Assembly: GCF_900117425.1 (NCBI RefSeq)
Contig: NZ_FPEH01000032.1
Location: forward strand, 434,001-498,000
Direction of reading: 5' to 3'
DNA from: Novosphingobium sp. NDB2Meth1
GTDB lineage: Bacteria; Pseudomonadota; Alphaproteobacteria; Sphingomonadales; Sphingomonadaceae
Length of the DNA stretch: 64,000 nucleotides
The position numbers and the translations under genes are program-made. Under the pieces are notes generated by a model, which made no database searches, had not been told where the DNA came from, and worked only from the letters and a program-made list of their open reading frames with translations. Shown piece by piece: positions 20,225-29,188 of the stretch. Position 1 is the first letter of the stretch; each line of letters opens with the position of its first letter.

Positions 20225-20893
20225 TCAGGCACCCGGCGGCGGTGGTGGAGGCGGCATATCGCCCATGTCGCCGTGCATGCCGCGGCCGCCACGCCAACCG
20301 CGCCAGCCGCCGTGCTCCTTGCGCATCTGCATCCATGCGGCGCGGCGCTCGGCAGCAGTCAGCTTGCCATCGTGATTGGTATCGGCGGCATCGAAGCGAG
20401 CCTTGGCGGCGGCATCGAATTCGGCGCGGGTGATTGTGCCGTCATGATTGGCATCGGCCTTCTCGGCCATTTCGCGCATCAAGTGCGCGCCGGGACCCAT
20501 CATCATGCCCATTCCGGCACCCGGAGGCGGCGGGGGCATCATGCCCGAGGCGCCATCACGGCCCTTGCCGTCCTTCCAGCCGGGACCATCCATCATCTTC
20601 TTGTGATGCTCCATGAATTCGGCCTTGCTGATCGAACCGTCGTGGTTGGTATCGATCATGTCGAACATCTCGGCCATCTTGGCCTCGCGGTCGGCCTGAT
20701 TGAGCACACCATCCTTGTTGACGTCCAGCCTTGTCCACATCGCATCGACTTTGGCCTTGGCATCGGCCCAGGTGATCGTGGCATCGCCCATCGGATCGCG
20801 GCCCGGTTCGGCGAGCGCAGGATAGGCGGCATAGAGCGCGGTGGAAGCGGTCAGGATAACAGCCGCAGTGGCGGCGAGTGTGGTCTTCTTCAT
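20225..20893 (-). CDS. Exported EF-hand calcium-binding protein
   Basis: 222 aa from ATG 20893. A signal peptide (residues 1-28, ending ALA) is followed by four canonical EF-hand loops: DVNKDGVLNQAD at 57-68, DTNHDGSISKAE at 81-92, DANHDGTITRAE at 147-158 and DTNHDGKLTAAE at 171-182. They form two pairs separated by a Met/Gly/Pro-rich linker; the tail is Gly/Trp/Arg-rich then polyproline. It likely binds Ca2+ in the periplasm. It is the first gene of an operon with a two-component system, so calcium could be a signal or the target, which is inference. Confidence 0.92.
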   Translation of the reverse strand: MKKTTLAATAAVILTASTALYAAYPALAEPGRDPMGDATITWADAKAKVDAMWTRLDVNKDGVLNQADREAKMAEMFDMIDTNHDGSISKAEFMEHHKKMMDGPGWKDGKGRDGASGMMPPPPPGAGMGMMMGPGAHLMREMAEKADANHDGTITRAEFDAAAKARFDAADTNHDGKLTAAERRAAWMQMRKEHGGWRGWRGGRGMHGDMGDMPPPPPPPGA

Positions 20894-21021
20894 GATGCGC
20901 GGTCCTTGTCCTGAAGGGACGCAGGGAAGGATCGCCCTTCCCGCTGTGTCCGTTCTAGGACCGGGTTGTCGCAGCATTATCCCGCCGATACGGTTCTTTG
21001 TCGCACTTTGTCGCGGACGTT

Positions 21022-21417
21022 TCAGCGCGGGCGATGCTCTGTGCCGATGCCGGAGGTGATGAAGAGCGCGGTTGCTTCGGCCGACATCAGATCCATCGTA
21101 TGCCATGCGCCGGGCGGGTTTACCGCGTATTCGCCCGCGGCGAGACGCACTTCGGCCGTGGTGCCGTCCGCAAGCTCCTGATGGAGCACCGCCTCGCCGG
21201 TAAGCAGAAGGACGACTTCATCGCCCGCGGGGTGCATTTCCCAGCTGTCCCAGCTTTCGGTGAAGCTGTGCTGGCTGACGAGGCGGCCTTCCGCCCCGTC
21301 AGCACCATGCCGGGCGATATAGCCGCCGTACCACTCCATGCCGGTGAAGGCAGGCTGGGGCACCGCCTTCGCGCCGAGGCCGATGTGGATCGGGTTCGTA
21401 TCGAGGCGGTGCGCCAT
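21022..21417 (-). CDS. Cupin-domain protein
   Basis: 131 aa, single cupin barrel. The first cupin motif region is seen as WEMHPAGDEVVLLLTGEAVLHQEL and the second as GEYAVNPPGAWHTMD, providing likely metal-binding His/Glu residues. Substrate unknown. It lies 5 nt downstream of the VOC-family gene and on the same strand, so the two probably form a small transcript of metal-dependent beta-barrel proteins. Confidence 0.85.
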   Translation of the reverse strand: MAHRLDTNPIHIGLGAKAVPQPAFTGMEWYGGYIARHGADGAEGRLVSQHSFTESWDSWEMHPAGDEVVLLLTGEAVLHQELADGTTAEVRLAAGEYAVNPPGAWHTMDLMSAEATALFITSGIGTEHRPR

Positions 21418-21422
21418 GACGG

Positions 21423-21797
21423 TCAGGCTCCCATCACGAAGGCGTTCAATTTGTTGCCATCGGGATCACGGAAATAGGCCGCGTAGAATCCGCCTTCGCC
21501 GCGCGGTCCTGGAGGGCCTTCGCAGGTGCCGCCATTGGCGAGTGCCGCGGCATAAAGCCGGTCGACATGCGCCGGATCCTTGGCTTCGAGCGCGACCATC
21601 ACGCCGTTACCGACTGTGGCAGGCTCGCCATTGTAGGGCTTCATCAGCCCGATGCCGGCGCCGCCGCCCGGCTCGCCCCACGCAATCGCGGCTTCCCATT
21701 CGTACATGCGGCCCGTGCCCATTTCGGCAGCGATCGCATCATAGAACTTCGCGCCGCGCGCGAGATCATTGGTTCCCAGAGTCACGTAACCGATCAT
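21423..21797 (-). CDS. VOC (glyoxalase/dioxygenase-fold) family protein
   Basis: 124 aa with the betaalphabetabetabeta pattern of the vicinal-oxygen-chelate fold: MIGYVTLGTNDLARGAKFYDAI at the N-terminus and GEGGFYAAYFRDPDGNKL at the C-terminus. Such proteins range from glyoxalases to resistance proteins; nothing here fixes the reaction. The gene is 5 nt upstream of the cupin gene. Confidence 0.88.
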   Translation of the reverse strand: MIGYVTLGTNDLARGAKFYDAIAAEMGTGRMYEWEAAIAWGEPGGGAGIGLMKPYNGEPATVGNGVMVALEAKDPAHVDRLYAAALANGGTCEGPPGPRGEGGFYAAYFRDPDGNKLNAFVMGA

Positions 21798-21853
21798 CCA
21801 ATCCTCCTCTTCATCGAGTCGCGATAATCAGAACATATCAGGAACGGATATAC

Positions 21854-23659
21854 TTACAACGGGGCGCAGGCAGCCTCCAGCCAGGCGAGGTCGGCGCCGG
21901 ACAGCTGCGGGGCGAGCAGAGCCTGAACCTTGGCGTGATAGGCGTTCCACCAGTCGCGCTCGTGCGGCAGGAGCAGCGCGGGTTCGACCAGCGTGCGGTC
22001 GATGGGAGCGAAGGTGAGCGTCTCGAAGCCCATGAACGTGCCCTCGGCACCCGGAATCTGGCGTTCCTCGACGAGCACGAGGTTCTCGATGCGGATGCCG
22101 TACTCGCCGGCCTTGTAGTAGCCCGGCTCGTTCGAGAGGATCATGCCCGGGAGGAGCGGCTGGCCGGTGCCGGCCTGCCCGCCCGCCGCCTTGGCGATCC
22201 GCTGCGGGCCTTCGTGGACCGCAAGGAAGCTGCCGACGCCGTGGCCGGTACCATGTGCGTAGTCGAGCCCGGCGGACCACAGGAACTGGCGCGCGAAGCT
22301 GTCGAGCTGACTGCCGACGGTGCCTTCCGGGAACACAGCGAGATCAAGCGCGATGTGGCCCTTGAGCACGCGGGTGAAGCGGTCTTTCACTTCCGCCGGG
22401 GGTGCGTCGGGGCCGATCCAGACAGTGCGGGTGATGTCGGTCGTGCCGTCGAGATACTGGCCGCCCGAGTCCACGAGATAGACGCTGTTGGGTTCGATCG
22501 CGCGGTTGGTGTGTTCGTCCACCTTGTAATGCGGGCTGGCACCATTGGGGCCAGCGGCGGAGATCGTGTCGAACGAGAGATCGCGCAGCAGGCCGGTCTT
22601 CTCGCGCTCGGCGCGCAGGGCGGCGGCGGCGGAGAGTTCGGTTTCGGTGCCCTGCGGCGCGGCATTCGAGAGCCAGTGGAGGAAGCGCGTGATCGCCGCG
22701 CCATCGCGGGCCTGCGCGGCACGGTGGCCAGCCTGCTCGACCGGGTTCTTGCAGGCCTTGGGCAGCACGGTGGGATCGGTGAGCGAGACGGCCTCGGCGC
22801 CCGCTGCCTTGAGCTGCTCATAGATCGCCGCAACCGCGCGTTCGGGATCGACCGCGACTTTCTTGCCCGCCAGCGCGGCGAGCGCGGGGGTGAAGGCAGC
22901 GCGGTCAGCCACGCGCACGGCATTGCCGAGGTGCTGGGCGAGTTCGGGCGTGACCTTCTCGGGAGCGATGAAGAGGTCTGCGGTGCCGTCGGCATGGGCG
23001 AGCACGAACGAGAGCGTAACGGGCGTGCAGTCGACATCGGACCCACGCATGTTGAGCAGCCATGCCACGGAGTCGAGCGCGGAAATGACCGCAGCGTCGA
23101 GCCCGCGCGCGGTGAGCCATGCGGCGACTTCGGCGCGCTTTTCATGGGCGGAGGCACCTGCAAATTCGTCTGGGTGCACGAGCGCCGGAGCGGCGGACGG
23201 TGCGGGGCGATCCTGCCAGATTGCGTCGATGGGGTTCTGCGCGACGGCAACAAGGCTGGCGTGGCGGCGCTTCAGCGCGGCGGCGACGCCATCGGCCCAG
23301 CCCTTGCCGTGGAGCCAAGCGTCATAGCCGATGCAGCTGCCTTCGGGGGCGTGCTCGCCGAGCCATGCGGCGACGGACGTTTGCGGGACCGACTGGTAAT
23401 CGTAGAGCCGCCCGTCGACCTGTTCGCGGACCTGAAGCGTGTAGCGCCCGTCGACGAAGATCGCGGCTTTGTCCTTGAGCACGACCGCCGTGCCGGCCGA
23501 GCCGCCGAAACCAGTCAGCCAGCCGAGGCGCTGGGCATAGGCGCCCACGTACTCGCTCATATGCTCGTCGGAAATCGGGATGACAAAGCCGTCAAGCTCC
23601 TGCCGCACGAGCTCCTTGCGCAGGGCATCGAGACGGGCTTCGTGGGTGTTCATCAGCAT
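21854..23659 (-). CDS. Xaa-Pro aminopeptidase, long form (M24B)
   Basis: 601 aa from ATG 23659 (ATG 23653 also possible). Two creatinase-type N-terminal domains precede the pita-bread M24 domain. Metal ligands are visible: the two Asp of YLVDSGGQYLDGTTDIT, His of HGTGHGVGSF, Glu of SNEPGYYKAGEYGIR and Glu of FETLTF. The size of about 600 aa matches the three-domain, XPNPEP1-like type rather than short PepP. It cleaves N-terminal residues before proline. It is divergent from oligopeptidase B with a 65-bp shared promoter region, so two peptide-degrading enzymes are back to back. Confidence 0.93.
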   Translation of the reverse strand: MLMNTHEARLDALRKELVRQELDGFVIPISDEHMSEYVGAYAQRLGWLTGFGGSAGTAVVLKDKAAIFVDGRYTLQVREQVDGRLYDYQSVPQTSVAAWLGEHAPEGSCIGYDAWLHGKGWADGVAAALKRRHASLVAVAQNPIDAIWQDRPAPSAAPALVHPDEFAGASAHEKRAEVAAWLTARGLDAAVISALDSVAWLLNMRGSDVDCTPVTLSFVLAHADGTADLFIAPEKVTPELAQHLGNAVRVADRAAFTPALAALAGKKVAVDPERAVAAIYEQLKAAGAEAVSLTDPTVLPKACKNPVEQAGHRAAQARDGAAITRFLHWLSNAAPQGTETELSAAAALRAEREKTGLLRDLSFDTISAAGPNGASPHYKVDEHTNRAIEPNSVYLVDSGGQYLDGTTDITRTVWIGPDAPPAEVKDRFTRVLKGHIALDLAVFPEGTVGSQLDSFARQFLWSAGLDYAHGTGHGVGSFLAVHEGPQRIAKAAGGQAGTGQPLLPGMILSNEPGYYKAGEYGIRIENLVLVEERQIPGAEGTFMGFETLTFAPIDRTLVEPALLLPHERDWWNAYHAKVQALLAPQLSGADLAWLEAACAPL

Positions 23660-23724
23660 GGGTCTTGTCCTGAAGCGGTGCTGCCTGCCTTGCAGGCTCA
23701 TGGATAGCACCATAGATGCGGGGA

Positions 23725-25788
23725 ATGACGGAGACCACCCCCACTGCACCGCCGGTTGCGGCCAAGAAGCCCCACACGTTCACGCACCACGGCGTGACGA
23801 TCGAGGATCCGTACAACTGGCTGCGCGATCCCGGCTATCCGGAGGTGAAGGACGCCGACGTGCTGGCGCATCTGGAGGCGGAGAACGCGTGGTTCGAAGC
23901 GCGGATGAAGCCGCTACAGCCCACAGTCGAGACGCTGCTCGCCGAAATGCGCGGGCGGATCAAGGAAGCCGACAAGTCGGTGCCGCAGAAGGACGGCGAT
24001 TGGCTGTACTGGATCGAATACGAGGAAGGCGCCGAGTACAAGAAGTGGTGGCGGCGGCCCGTCGCTGGCGGGCCGGATGAGCTGATCCTCGACGAAGTCG
24101 CGCTGGCCGAGGGCAAGGCATACTTCCGGCTGGGGGCGCTCTCGGTTTCCAGTGACGGGCGGCTGCTGGCCTGGGCCGTGGACGACAACGGATCGGAGCG
24201 GTTCACCGCGCGGATCAAGGTGATCGAGACAGGCGAGGAACTGCCCGATGTGATCCCGGGGACACTCTCCGCACTCGTCTGGGCGGCGGGGGACAAGGCG
24301 CTCGTCTACAGCCTCGCCAATGCACAGTGGCGCACGGACAATGCGAGGCTGCACTGGCTGGGAACGCCGGTGGAGAGCGATGTCGAGCTCTATCACGAAG
24401 ACGACGAGGGCTTTCGCGTTTCCGCCGGGCTTTCGGCCAATGACGAGTGGCTGGTGATTGCGACCGGCGACCACGAGACGAGCGAAGTGCGGCTGGTTCC
24501 AGCTTCTGATCCTCTGGCGCCACCGCTGCTGGTGCGGGCGCGCCAGACGGGGGTGGAATATGATGTGGATGTGCGTGGCGACACGCTGTTCGTCCACACC
24601 AACGACACCCACGAGAATTTCCGGCTGGCGACGGCACCACTGACGAGCCCCGGCGAATGGACAACACTGATCGAGGGGACGGACGACTTCTACCTCACCG
24701 GGTTCGACCTGTTCCGCGATTTCTATGTGGTCGAGGGGCGGGTGCGCGGGCTCGACCGCATCGAGGTGCGCTACTACGACGATCCGGCTCGGGTGGAGCC
24801 GATCGCGTTTGCGGAAGCGAGCTATGAGGCGTCGCTCGGCGACAATCCGGAATGGGCGATGGACAAGCTGCGGGTCAGCTACGAGTCCATGACCAGCCCG
24901 GCTTCAGTCTATGACTATCACGTGGTCGAAGGGCGGCTCGAGCTGCTGAAGACGCAGGAGATACCGAGCGGCTATGATGCCTCGCTTTACGAGACGGCCC
25001 GGCTGGAGATCACGGCGCGTGATGGAACGGCGGTGCCGGTCTCGGTGGTTTGGCGCAAGGGCCGGGAGGCAGGTGGGCCGCTCTATCTCTATGGCTATGG
25101 CGCCTACGGGATCGCCATCGGGCCGGGCTTTTCGACCACGCGGCTGAGCCTGGTGGATCGCGGGTTCGCCTATGCCATCGCGCATATCCGGGGCGGCGAT
25201 GATCTGGGGCGGCGCTGGTACAAGGCGGGCAAGCTGCAGCAGCGGACGAATACGTTCAACGACTTCGTGGACGTGGCGAAGGGGCTGATTGCGGAAGGCT
25301 TCACGGCTGCGGGCAAGATCGCGATTGCAGGCGGATCGGCAGGCGGTGAACTGATGGGCGCAGTGATCAATTCCGATCCGGAGCTGTGGGGCGCGGTGGC
25401 GGCGCATGTGCCGTTTGTCGATGTGCTGAGCACGATGCTCGACGAGGAGCTGCCGCTGACGCCCGGCGAGTGGCCTGAGTGGGGCAATCCGATCGAGGAC
25501 AAGGCGGCGTTCGACCTCATCCGCTCCTATTCGCCCTACGATCAGGTCTCGGCACAGGCCTATCCGCCGATGCTCGTGACGGCAGGCCTCAACGATCCCC
25601 GCGTTACCTATTGGGAGCCCGCGAAGTGGGTCGCCAAGCTGCGCGAGCTGAAGACCGACAGCAACGAACTGCTGCTCAAGACCAACATGGGCGCGGGGCA
25701 CGGGGGCAAGTCGGGCCGGTTCGAGGGGCTGCGCGAGACGGCGGAAGAGTTTGCCTTCATCCTCGCGCAACTGGTCGTTGCGGCTTGA
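23725..25788 (+). CDS. ptrB: Oligopeptidase B / prolyl oligopeptidase family (S9A)
   Basis: 687 aa from ATG 23725 (an upstream in-frame ATG at 23716 is possible). The N-terminal beta-propeller covers about residues 70-400, and the C-terminal alpha/beta-hydrolase carries the triad S538 (GGSAGGELMG), D624 (GLNDPRV) and H659 (GAGHGGKSG). No signal peptide, so cytosolic. Oligopeptidase B cuts short peptides after Arg/Lys; the size and GGSAGG motif favour it over prolyl oligopeptidase. The thioesterase gene starts 2 nt after its stop. Confidence 0.9.
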   Translation: MTETTPTAPPVAAKKPHTFTHHGVTIEDPYNWLRDPGYPEVKDADVLAHLEAENAWFEARMKPLQPTVETLLAEMRGRIKEADKSVPQKDGDWLYWIEYEEGAEYKKWWRRPVAGGPDELILDEVALAEGKAYFRLGALSVSSDGRLLAWAVDDNGSERFTARIKVIETGEELPDVIPGTLSALVWAAGDKALVYSLANAQWRTDNARLHWLGTPVESDVELYHEDDEGFRVSAGLSANDEWLVIATGDHETSEVRLVPASDPLAPPLLVRARQTGVEYDVDVRGDTLFVHTNDTHENFRLATAPLTSPGEWTTLIEGTDDFYLTGFDLFRDFYVVEGRVRGLDRIEVRYYDDPARVEPIAFAEASYEASLGDNPEWAMDKLRVSYESMTSPASVYDYHVVEGRLELLKTQEIPSGYDASLYETARLEITARDGTAVPVSVVWRKGREAGGPLYLYGYGAYGIAIGPGFSTTRLSLVDRGFAYAIAHIRGGDDLGRRWYKAGKLQQRTNTFNDFVDVAKGLIAEGFTAAGKIAIAGGSAGGELMGAVINSDPELWGAVAAHVPFVDVLSTMLDEELPLTPGEWPEWGNPIEDKAAFDLIRSYSPYDQVSAQAYPPMLVTAGLNDPRVTYWEPAKWVAKLRELKTDSNELLLKTNMGAGHGGKSGRFEGLRETAEEFAFILAQLVVAA

Positions 25789-25790
25789 GC

Positions 25791-26177
25791 ATGCACGCCA
25801 AGACCTTCACCGCCGGGCCTGAGCACATCGACGTGCTGGGCCATGTGAACAACGCGGTGTGGGTGCAGTGGATGGAGGCAGTGGCCACCTCGCACTGGGA
25901 AGCACTGGCCCCGGCCGAGTGGCAGGACGCCTACGTCTGGGTCGTGACGCGGCACGAGATCGACTATCGCGGCAATGTCGCGCTGGGTGAGAGCGTGACG
26001 GCGGAGACGTTCGTGCCCGATGCCCCACGCGGCGCGCGGTTCGACCGGTGGGTGGATTTTCGCAACTCAGCGGGCAAGGTCATTGTCAGCGCGCGGACGC
26101 AGTGGGTGCTGATCGACAAGGCCAGCATGCGCATCCAGCGCGTTCCCGCAGACATGGCGGCGCTGTTTACCGGCTAG
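25791..26177 (+). CDS. Acyl-CoA thioesterase, 4HBT hot-dog fold
   Basis: 128 aa from ATG 25791. The YbgC/4-hydroxybenzoyl-CoA thioesterase signature is clear: HIDVLGHVNNAVWVQWME, with D14 as likely catalytic acid, and later ARTQWVLID. It would hydrolyse acyl-CoA or acyl-ACP of unknown chain type. It is 2 nt behind ptrB (probably co-transcribed) and overlaps the convergent diguanylate cyclase gene by 4 nt. Confidence 0.88.
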   Translation: MHAKTFTAGPEHIDVLGHVNNAVWVQWMEAVATSHWEALAPAEWQDAYVWVVTRHEIDYRGNVALGESVTAETFVPDAPRGARFDRWVDFRNSAGKVIVSARTQWVLIDKASMRIQRVPADMAALFTG

Positions 26178-27883
26178 GCGGTTCGCACCTGTGCATCCGG
26201 GGTAAAGCCGGTCAGCCGTTCACGCATCGTGCGGTTGCGGCCGAGGCGCTTGGCTTCGTAGAGCAGGCGGTCGCAGTGGCTGTAGAGCACCGCGAATTCG
26301 ACATCGAGGTTGCCGGAAAGGTCGTGCTCGACCAGCCCCATGCTGGCCGTGACCACGTGGCCAAGGCCGGGGACGGCGGCTGCGATGCGCGTGCTGAGAG
26401 CGCGGCGGCAGCGTTCGGCGCGTTCGGCGGCGCCGGGACCGCGCAGGAGGAGCAGGAATTCCTCGCCGCCCATGCGGATCGCGCAGGCATCGCCGTCTTC
26501 GCCGAGGACGGTCGCGACGACCTTCAGGACCGAATCCCCGACAGCATGCCCATGCCGGTCGTTGATGCGCTTGAAGAGATCGAGATCGATGACCGCCATG
26601 GTGCGGTAGCCGAGGTGGAACAGGTCGTTGAACCGGCGCTCGATCGAATGGCGGTTCCACAGCCCGGTGAGCGCATCGCGGCCGGCGACGCCTTCGAGTT
26701 CGAGCGCCCGCGCATGGGCAATGTCGCGCTCGCGACGCAGTTCGAGGAAGCGAATCACGATGCCAAGCGAGTTGATGAGAACTTCGGCGGCAATCGTCAG
26801 CTGGAAGATGACGACGGATTCAGTCGGCCGGGCATGGGGCAACACGTAGCAGCCGATGCGATAGACGCCGACGATCAGCGTCGGGCTCCAGCCGAGGATG
26901 AGGAAGCTGACGAGCTTGCTGCCGCGTCGCCAGGCGTCGACGAGGCCGATCACGATCAGGACGATGGCAAGCGACACGCTGAAATAGGTCCCGAGCGCGC
27001 TCCACGGGCGCAGGGCCTCAATCTTGGCGGCCGTGAACACACCGCCGCAGAACACCAGCGGCGCACAGCCGATCAGCAGCCGGCGCACGGGCACGGACAA
27101 GGCATCGTTTTCGAGGAAGGTGACGAGGAACAGCAGGCCCGCGGCGGCAATCGCACAGTAACAGATGCTGTTGATTGCAACCTCGGTTCCTGCCAGCGGA
27201 TCAACCCCGATGTGGACAAAGCCAGTGCCAACGACTGTCGTCACCAGCATGAGGCCCACCATCACGACGTGCCAGAGTACGAACTGTCGGCGCAAAACGA
27301 GATAGAAGCCGAAATTGAGCAGCAGCGGGACGACCAGCATGCCGCAGATCGCCGCCATCGCGACAACCACGCTCATGTCCCAGCCGGAGCCTTCGGGCGC
27401 GCTGTCGAGCCGGGCCTCGCTGGCGATGATCTTGTTCCACGGCTGCACGATCTTCACCGCGACGAGACGCGGGCGCGAGGGGGTCTGCGGGAGCGGCATG
27501 GCCATCAGCGGACCCGCGATGAGGTGATGCACCGAAGTCGGCTTGTAGCGCGCGAAGCGGACAGTGCCGCGCTCGTCGACCACCCAGATCGTGATGGTGC
27601 TGAAGGGTGAGGCGTGGGTGACGAAACTCTGCGCACGCGGCTGTGCCGGATCGGTCAGGCGAAAGCGCACATAGAGGTTTGGCGGCCCGATATCGTAGCC
27701 GGAATCCTCGCAGACCCAGCGGTCCGGAGCGTGGCGCAAGTTCGCATAGGTTTCCGTAGCGTCCGCCGAGGCGTGGCAGGTCTGACTTGCGGCAATAGGA
27801 GCAGCGGCAGCGGGCATGCCAAACAGGCCGGATAGCAGCGCCACCAGCCCGAACAGCACAATCCTGCGCCAGATCCAGTCCAT
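26174..27883 (-). CDS. Membrane diguanylate cyclase with 7TM-type sensor
   Basis: 569 aa. A signal peptide is followed by an extracytoplasmic domain (about 30-165) of the 7TMR-DISM kind, about seven membrane helices (about 170-390), a short helix and a GGDEF domain (about 405-560). The active-site loop is GGEEF at 472-476, and DALTGLWNR starts the domain. The usual RxxD inhibitory site upstream of the loop is not seen (EDGDACAIRM instead), so product feedback may be weak. It makes c-di-GMP from GTP in response to an unknown external ligand. No EAL domain or partner is nearby. Confidence 0.92.
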   Translation of the reverse strand: MDWIWRRIVLFGLVALLSGLFGMPAAAAPIAASQTCHASADATETYANLRHAPDRWVCEDSGYDIGPPNLYVRFRLTDPAQPRAQSFVTHASPFSTITIWVVDERGTVRFARYKPTSVHHLIAGPLMAMPLPQTPSRPRLVAVKIVQPWNKIIASEARLDSAPEGSGWDMSVVVAMAAICGMLVVPLLLNFGFYLVLRRQFVLWHVVMVGLMLVTTVVGTGFVHIGVDPLAGTEVAINSICYCAIAAAGLLFLVTFLENDALSVPVRRLLIGCAPLVFCGGVFTAAKIEALRPWSALGTYFSVSLAIVLIVIGLVDAWRRGSKLVSFLILGWSPTLIVGVYRIGCYVLPHARPTESVVIFQLTIAAEVLINSLGIVIRFLELRRERDIAHARALELEGVAGRDALTGLWNRHSIERRFNDLFHLGYRTMAVIDLDLFKRINDRHGHAVGDSVLKVVATVLGEDGDACAIRMGGEEFLLLLRGPGAAERAERCRRALSTRIAAAVPGLGHVVTASMGLVEHDLSGNLDVEFAVLYSHCDRLLYEAKRLGRNRTMRERLTGFTPDAQVRTA

Positions 27884-27936
27884 GGGCTGGATCCTAGCAA
27901 AATGAGCTTAGAGCAACGTTAACTCGGCACCTGTGG

Positions 27937-29052
27937 TCAGGCGAGCAGTTCGCTCACCGGTCGGTAAGCATAGCCCAGTTCGCGCGCGACCGCTTCATAG
28001 GTCACTTCACCGGCATGGACGTTGAGCCCGGCCGCGAGATGCGGGTTGGCGGCAAGCGCGGCCCTCCAGCCAAGATCGGCGATCTTGAGGGCATGGGGCA
28101 GGGTAACGTTGTTGAGCGCATAAGTGCTGGTGCGCGCCACGCCACCGGGCATGTTGGCGACGCAGTAGTGGACGATGCCGTCGACCACGAAAGTCGGTTC
28201 GGCATGGGTCGTCGCGCGGCTGGTCTCGAAGCAGCCGCCCTGGTCGATCGCGACGTCGACAAGGACCGCGCCGGGTTTCATCGTGGCGAGCATTTCGCGC
28301 GTGACAAGCTTGGGGGCGGCGGCGCCGGGGATCAGCACCGCGCCGATGACGAGGTCCGCCTCGGCGACGCAATCGGCAAGGTTGGCGCGGTTCGAGAAGC
28401 GCGTCTTGGCGCGGCTTTCGAAGTGGGTGCCGAGGCGTTCGAGCACTTCGGGATCGCGGTCGAGAATGGTGACATCGGCGCCGAGGCCGGCCGCCATCTG
28501 CGCCGCGTTGAAACCGACGACACCGCCGCCGATCACTGCGACCTTGGCGGGGAGCACGCCAGGCACACCTCCGAGCAGCACACCGCGCCCGCCGTGGGCC
28601 TTCTCCAGCGCCGTCGCACCGGCCTGGATCGCCATGCGGCCCGCGACCTGGCTCATCGGTTTGAGCAGGGGGAGCTGGTTGCCGGGGCCGGTGACGGTTT
28701 CATAGGCAATCGCGGTGACGCCGGACTTCACGAGATCGGCGGTCTGCTCAGGATCGGGTGCGAGGTGGAGGTAGGTGAAGAGGATCTGGCCTTCGCGCAA
28801 CTGTGCGCGTTCGACGGCCTGCGGTTCCTTGACCTTCACGACCATTTCGCATTCCGCGAAGATCGTGGCGGCATCGGGCTTGATCACCGCACCGGCGGCT
28901 TCGTAGTCGCGGTCCGCCGCGCCGATGCCGAGCCCGGCGCCGGTCTCGACCCAGACTGCGTGGCCATGCGCAGCGAGTTCGCGCGCGCTCTCGGGCGTCA
29001 GGCCGACGCGGTATTCGTGGTTCTTGATTTCCCGGACGGTACCGACACGCAT
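27937..29052 (-). CDS. ald: Alanine dehydrogenase
   Basis: 371 aa, the expected length for Ald. NAD+-dependent interconversion of L-alanine with pyruvate and ammonium. Segments seen: RVGTVREIKNHEYRVGLTP at the N-terminus, VKVKEPQ with the substrate lysine, LFTYLHLA with the catalytic His, and the nucleotide-binding VIGGGVVGFNAAQMA with LDRDPE. It is divergently arranged with the Lrp-type regulator (135 bp between), a common pairing in which the regulator controls ald in response to alanine. Confidence 0.96.
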   Translation of the reverse strand: MRVGTVREIKNHEYRVGLTPESARELAAHGHAVWVETGAGLGIGAADRDYEAAGAVIKPDAATIFAECEMVVKVKEPQAVERAQLREGQILFTYLHLAPDPEQTADLVKSGVTAIAYETVTGPGNQLPLLKPMSQVAGRMAIQAGATALEKAHGGRGVLLGGVPGVLPAKVAVIGGGVVGFNAAQMAAGLGADVTILDRDPEVLERLGTHFESRAKTRFSNRANLADCVAEADLVIGAVLIPGAAAPKLVTREMLATMKPGAVLVDVAIDQGGCFETSRATTHAEPTFVVDGIVHYCVANMPGGVARTSTYALNNVTLPHALKIADLGWRAALAANPHLAAGLNVHAGEVTYEAVARELGYAYRPVSELLA

Positions 29053-29171
29053 AGCAGGATCCTTTTCGCTCTGGGTTGGCGAAAGGATACACCCGGCCGC
29101 GCGCCTTGTTTCACCTGATTGATGGTATCGCCGTACTGATTTTGGTGATACATCCTATTATATGGCCAGTT

Positions 29172-29188
29172 TGCAGGAAATTCTTGCA
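29172..29188. promoter_or_regulatory. Lrp-type operator over the regulator start codon
   Basis: Seventeen-base inverted repeat TGCAGGAA-A-TTCTTGCA with one mismatch. It has the TGCA-N-rich-AAATT-TGCA appearance of Lrp/AsnC sites. It contains the AGGA ribosome-binding sequence and ends on the A of the regulator's ATG, so binding would block its own expression. Confidence 0.55.
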
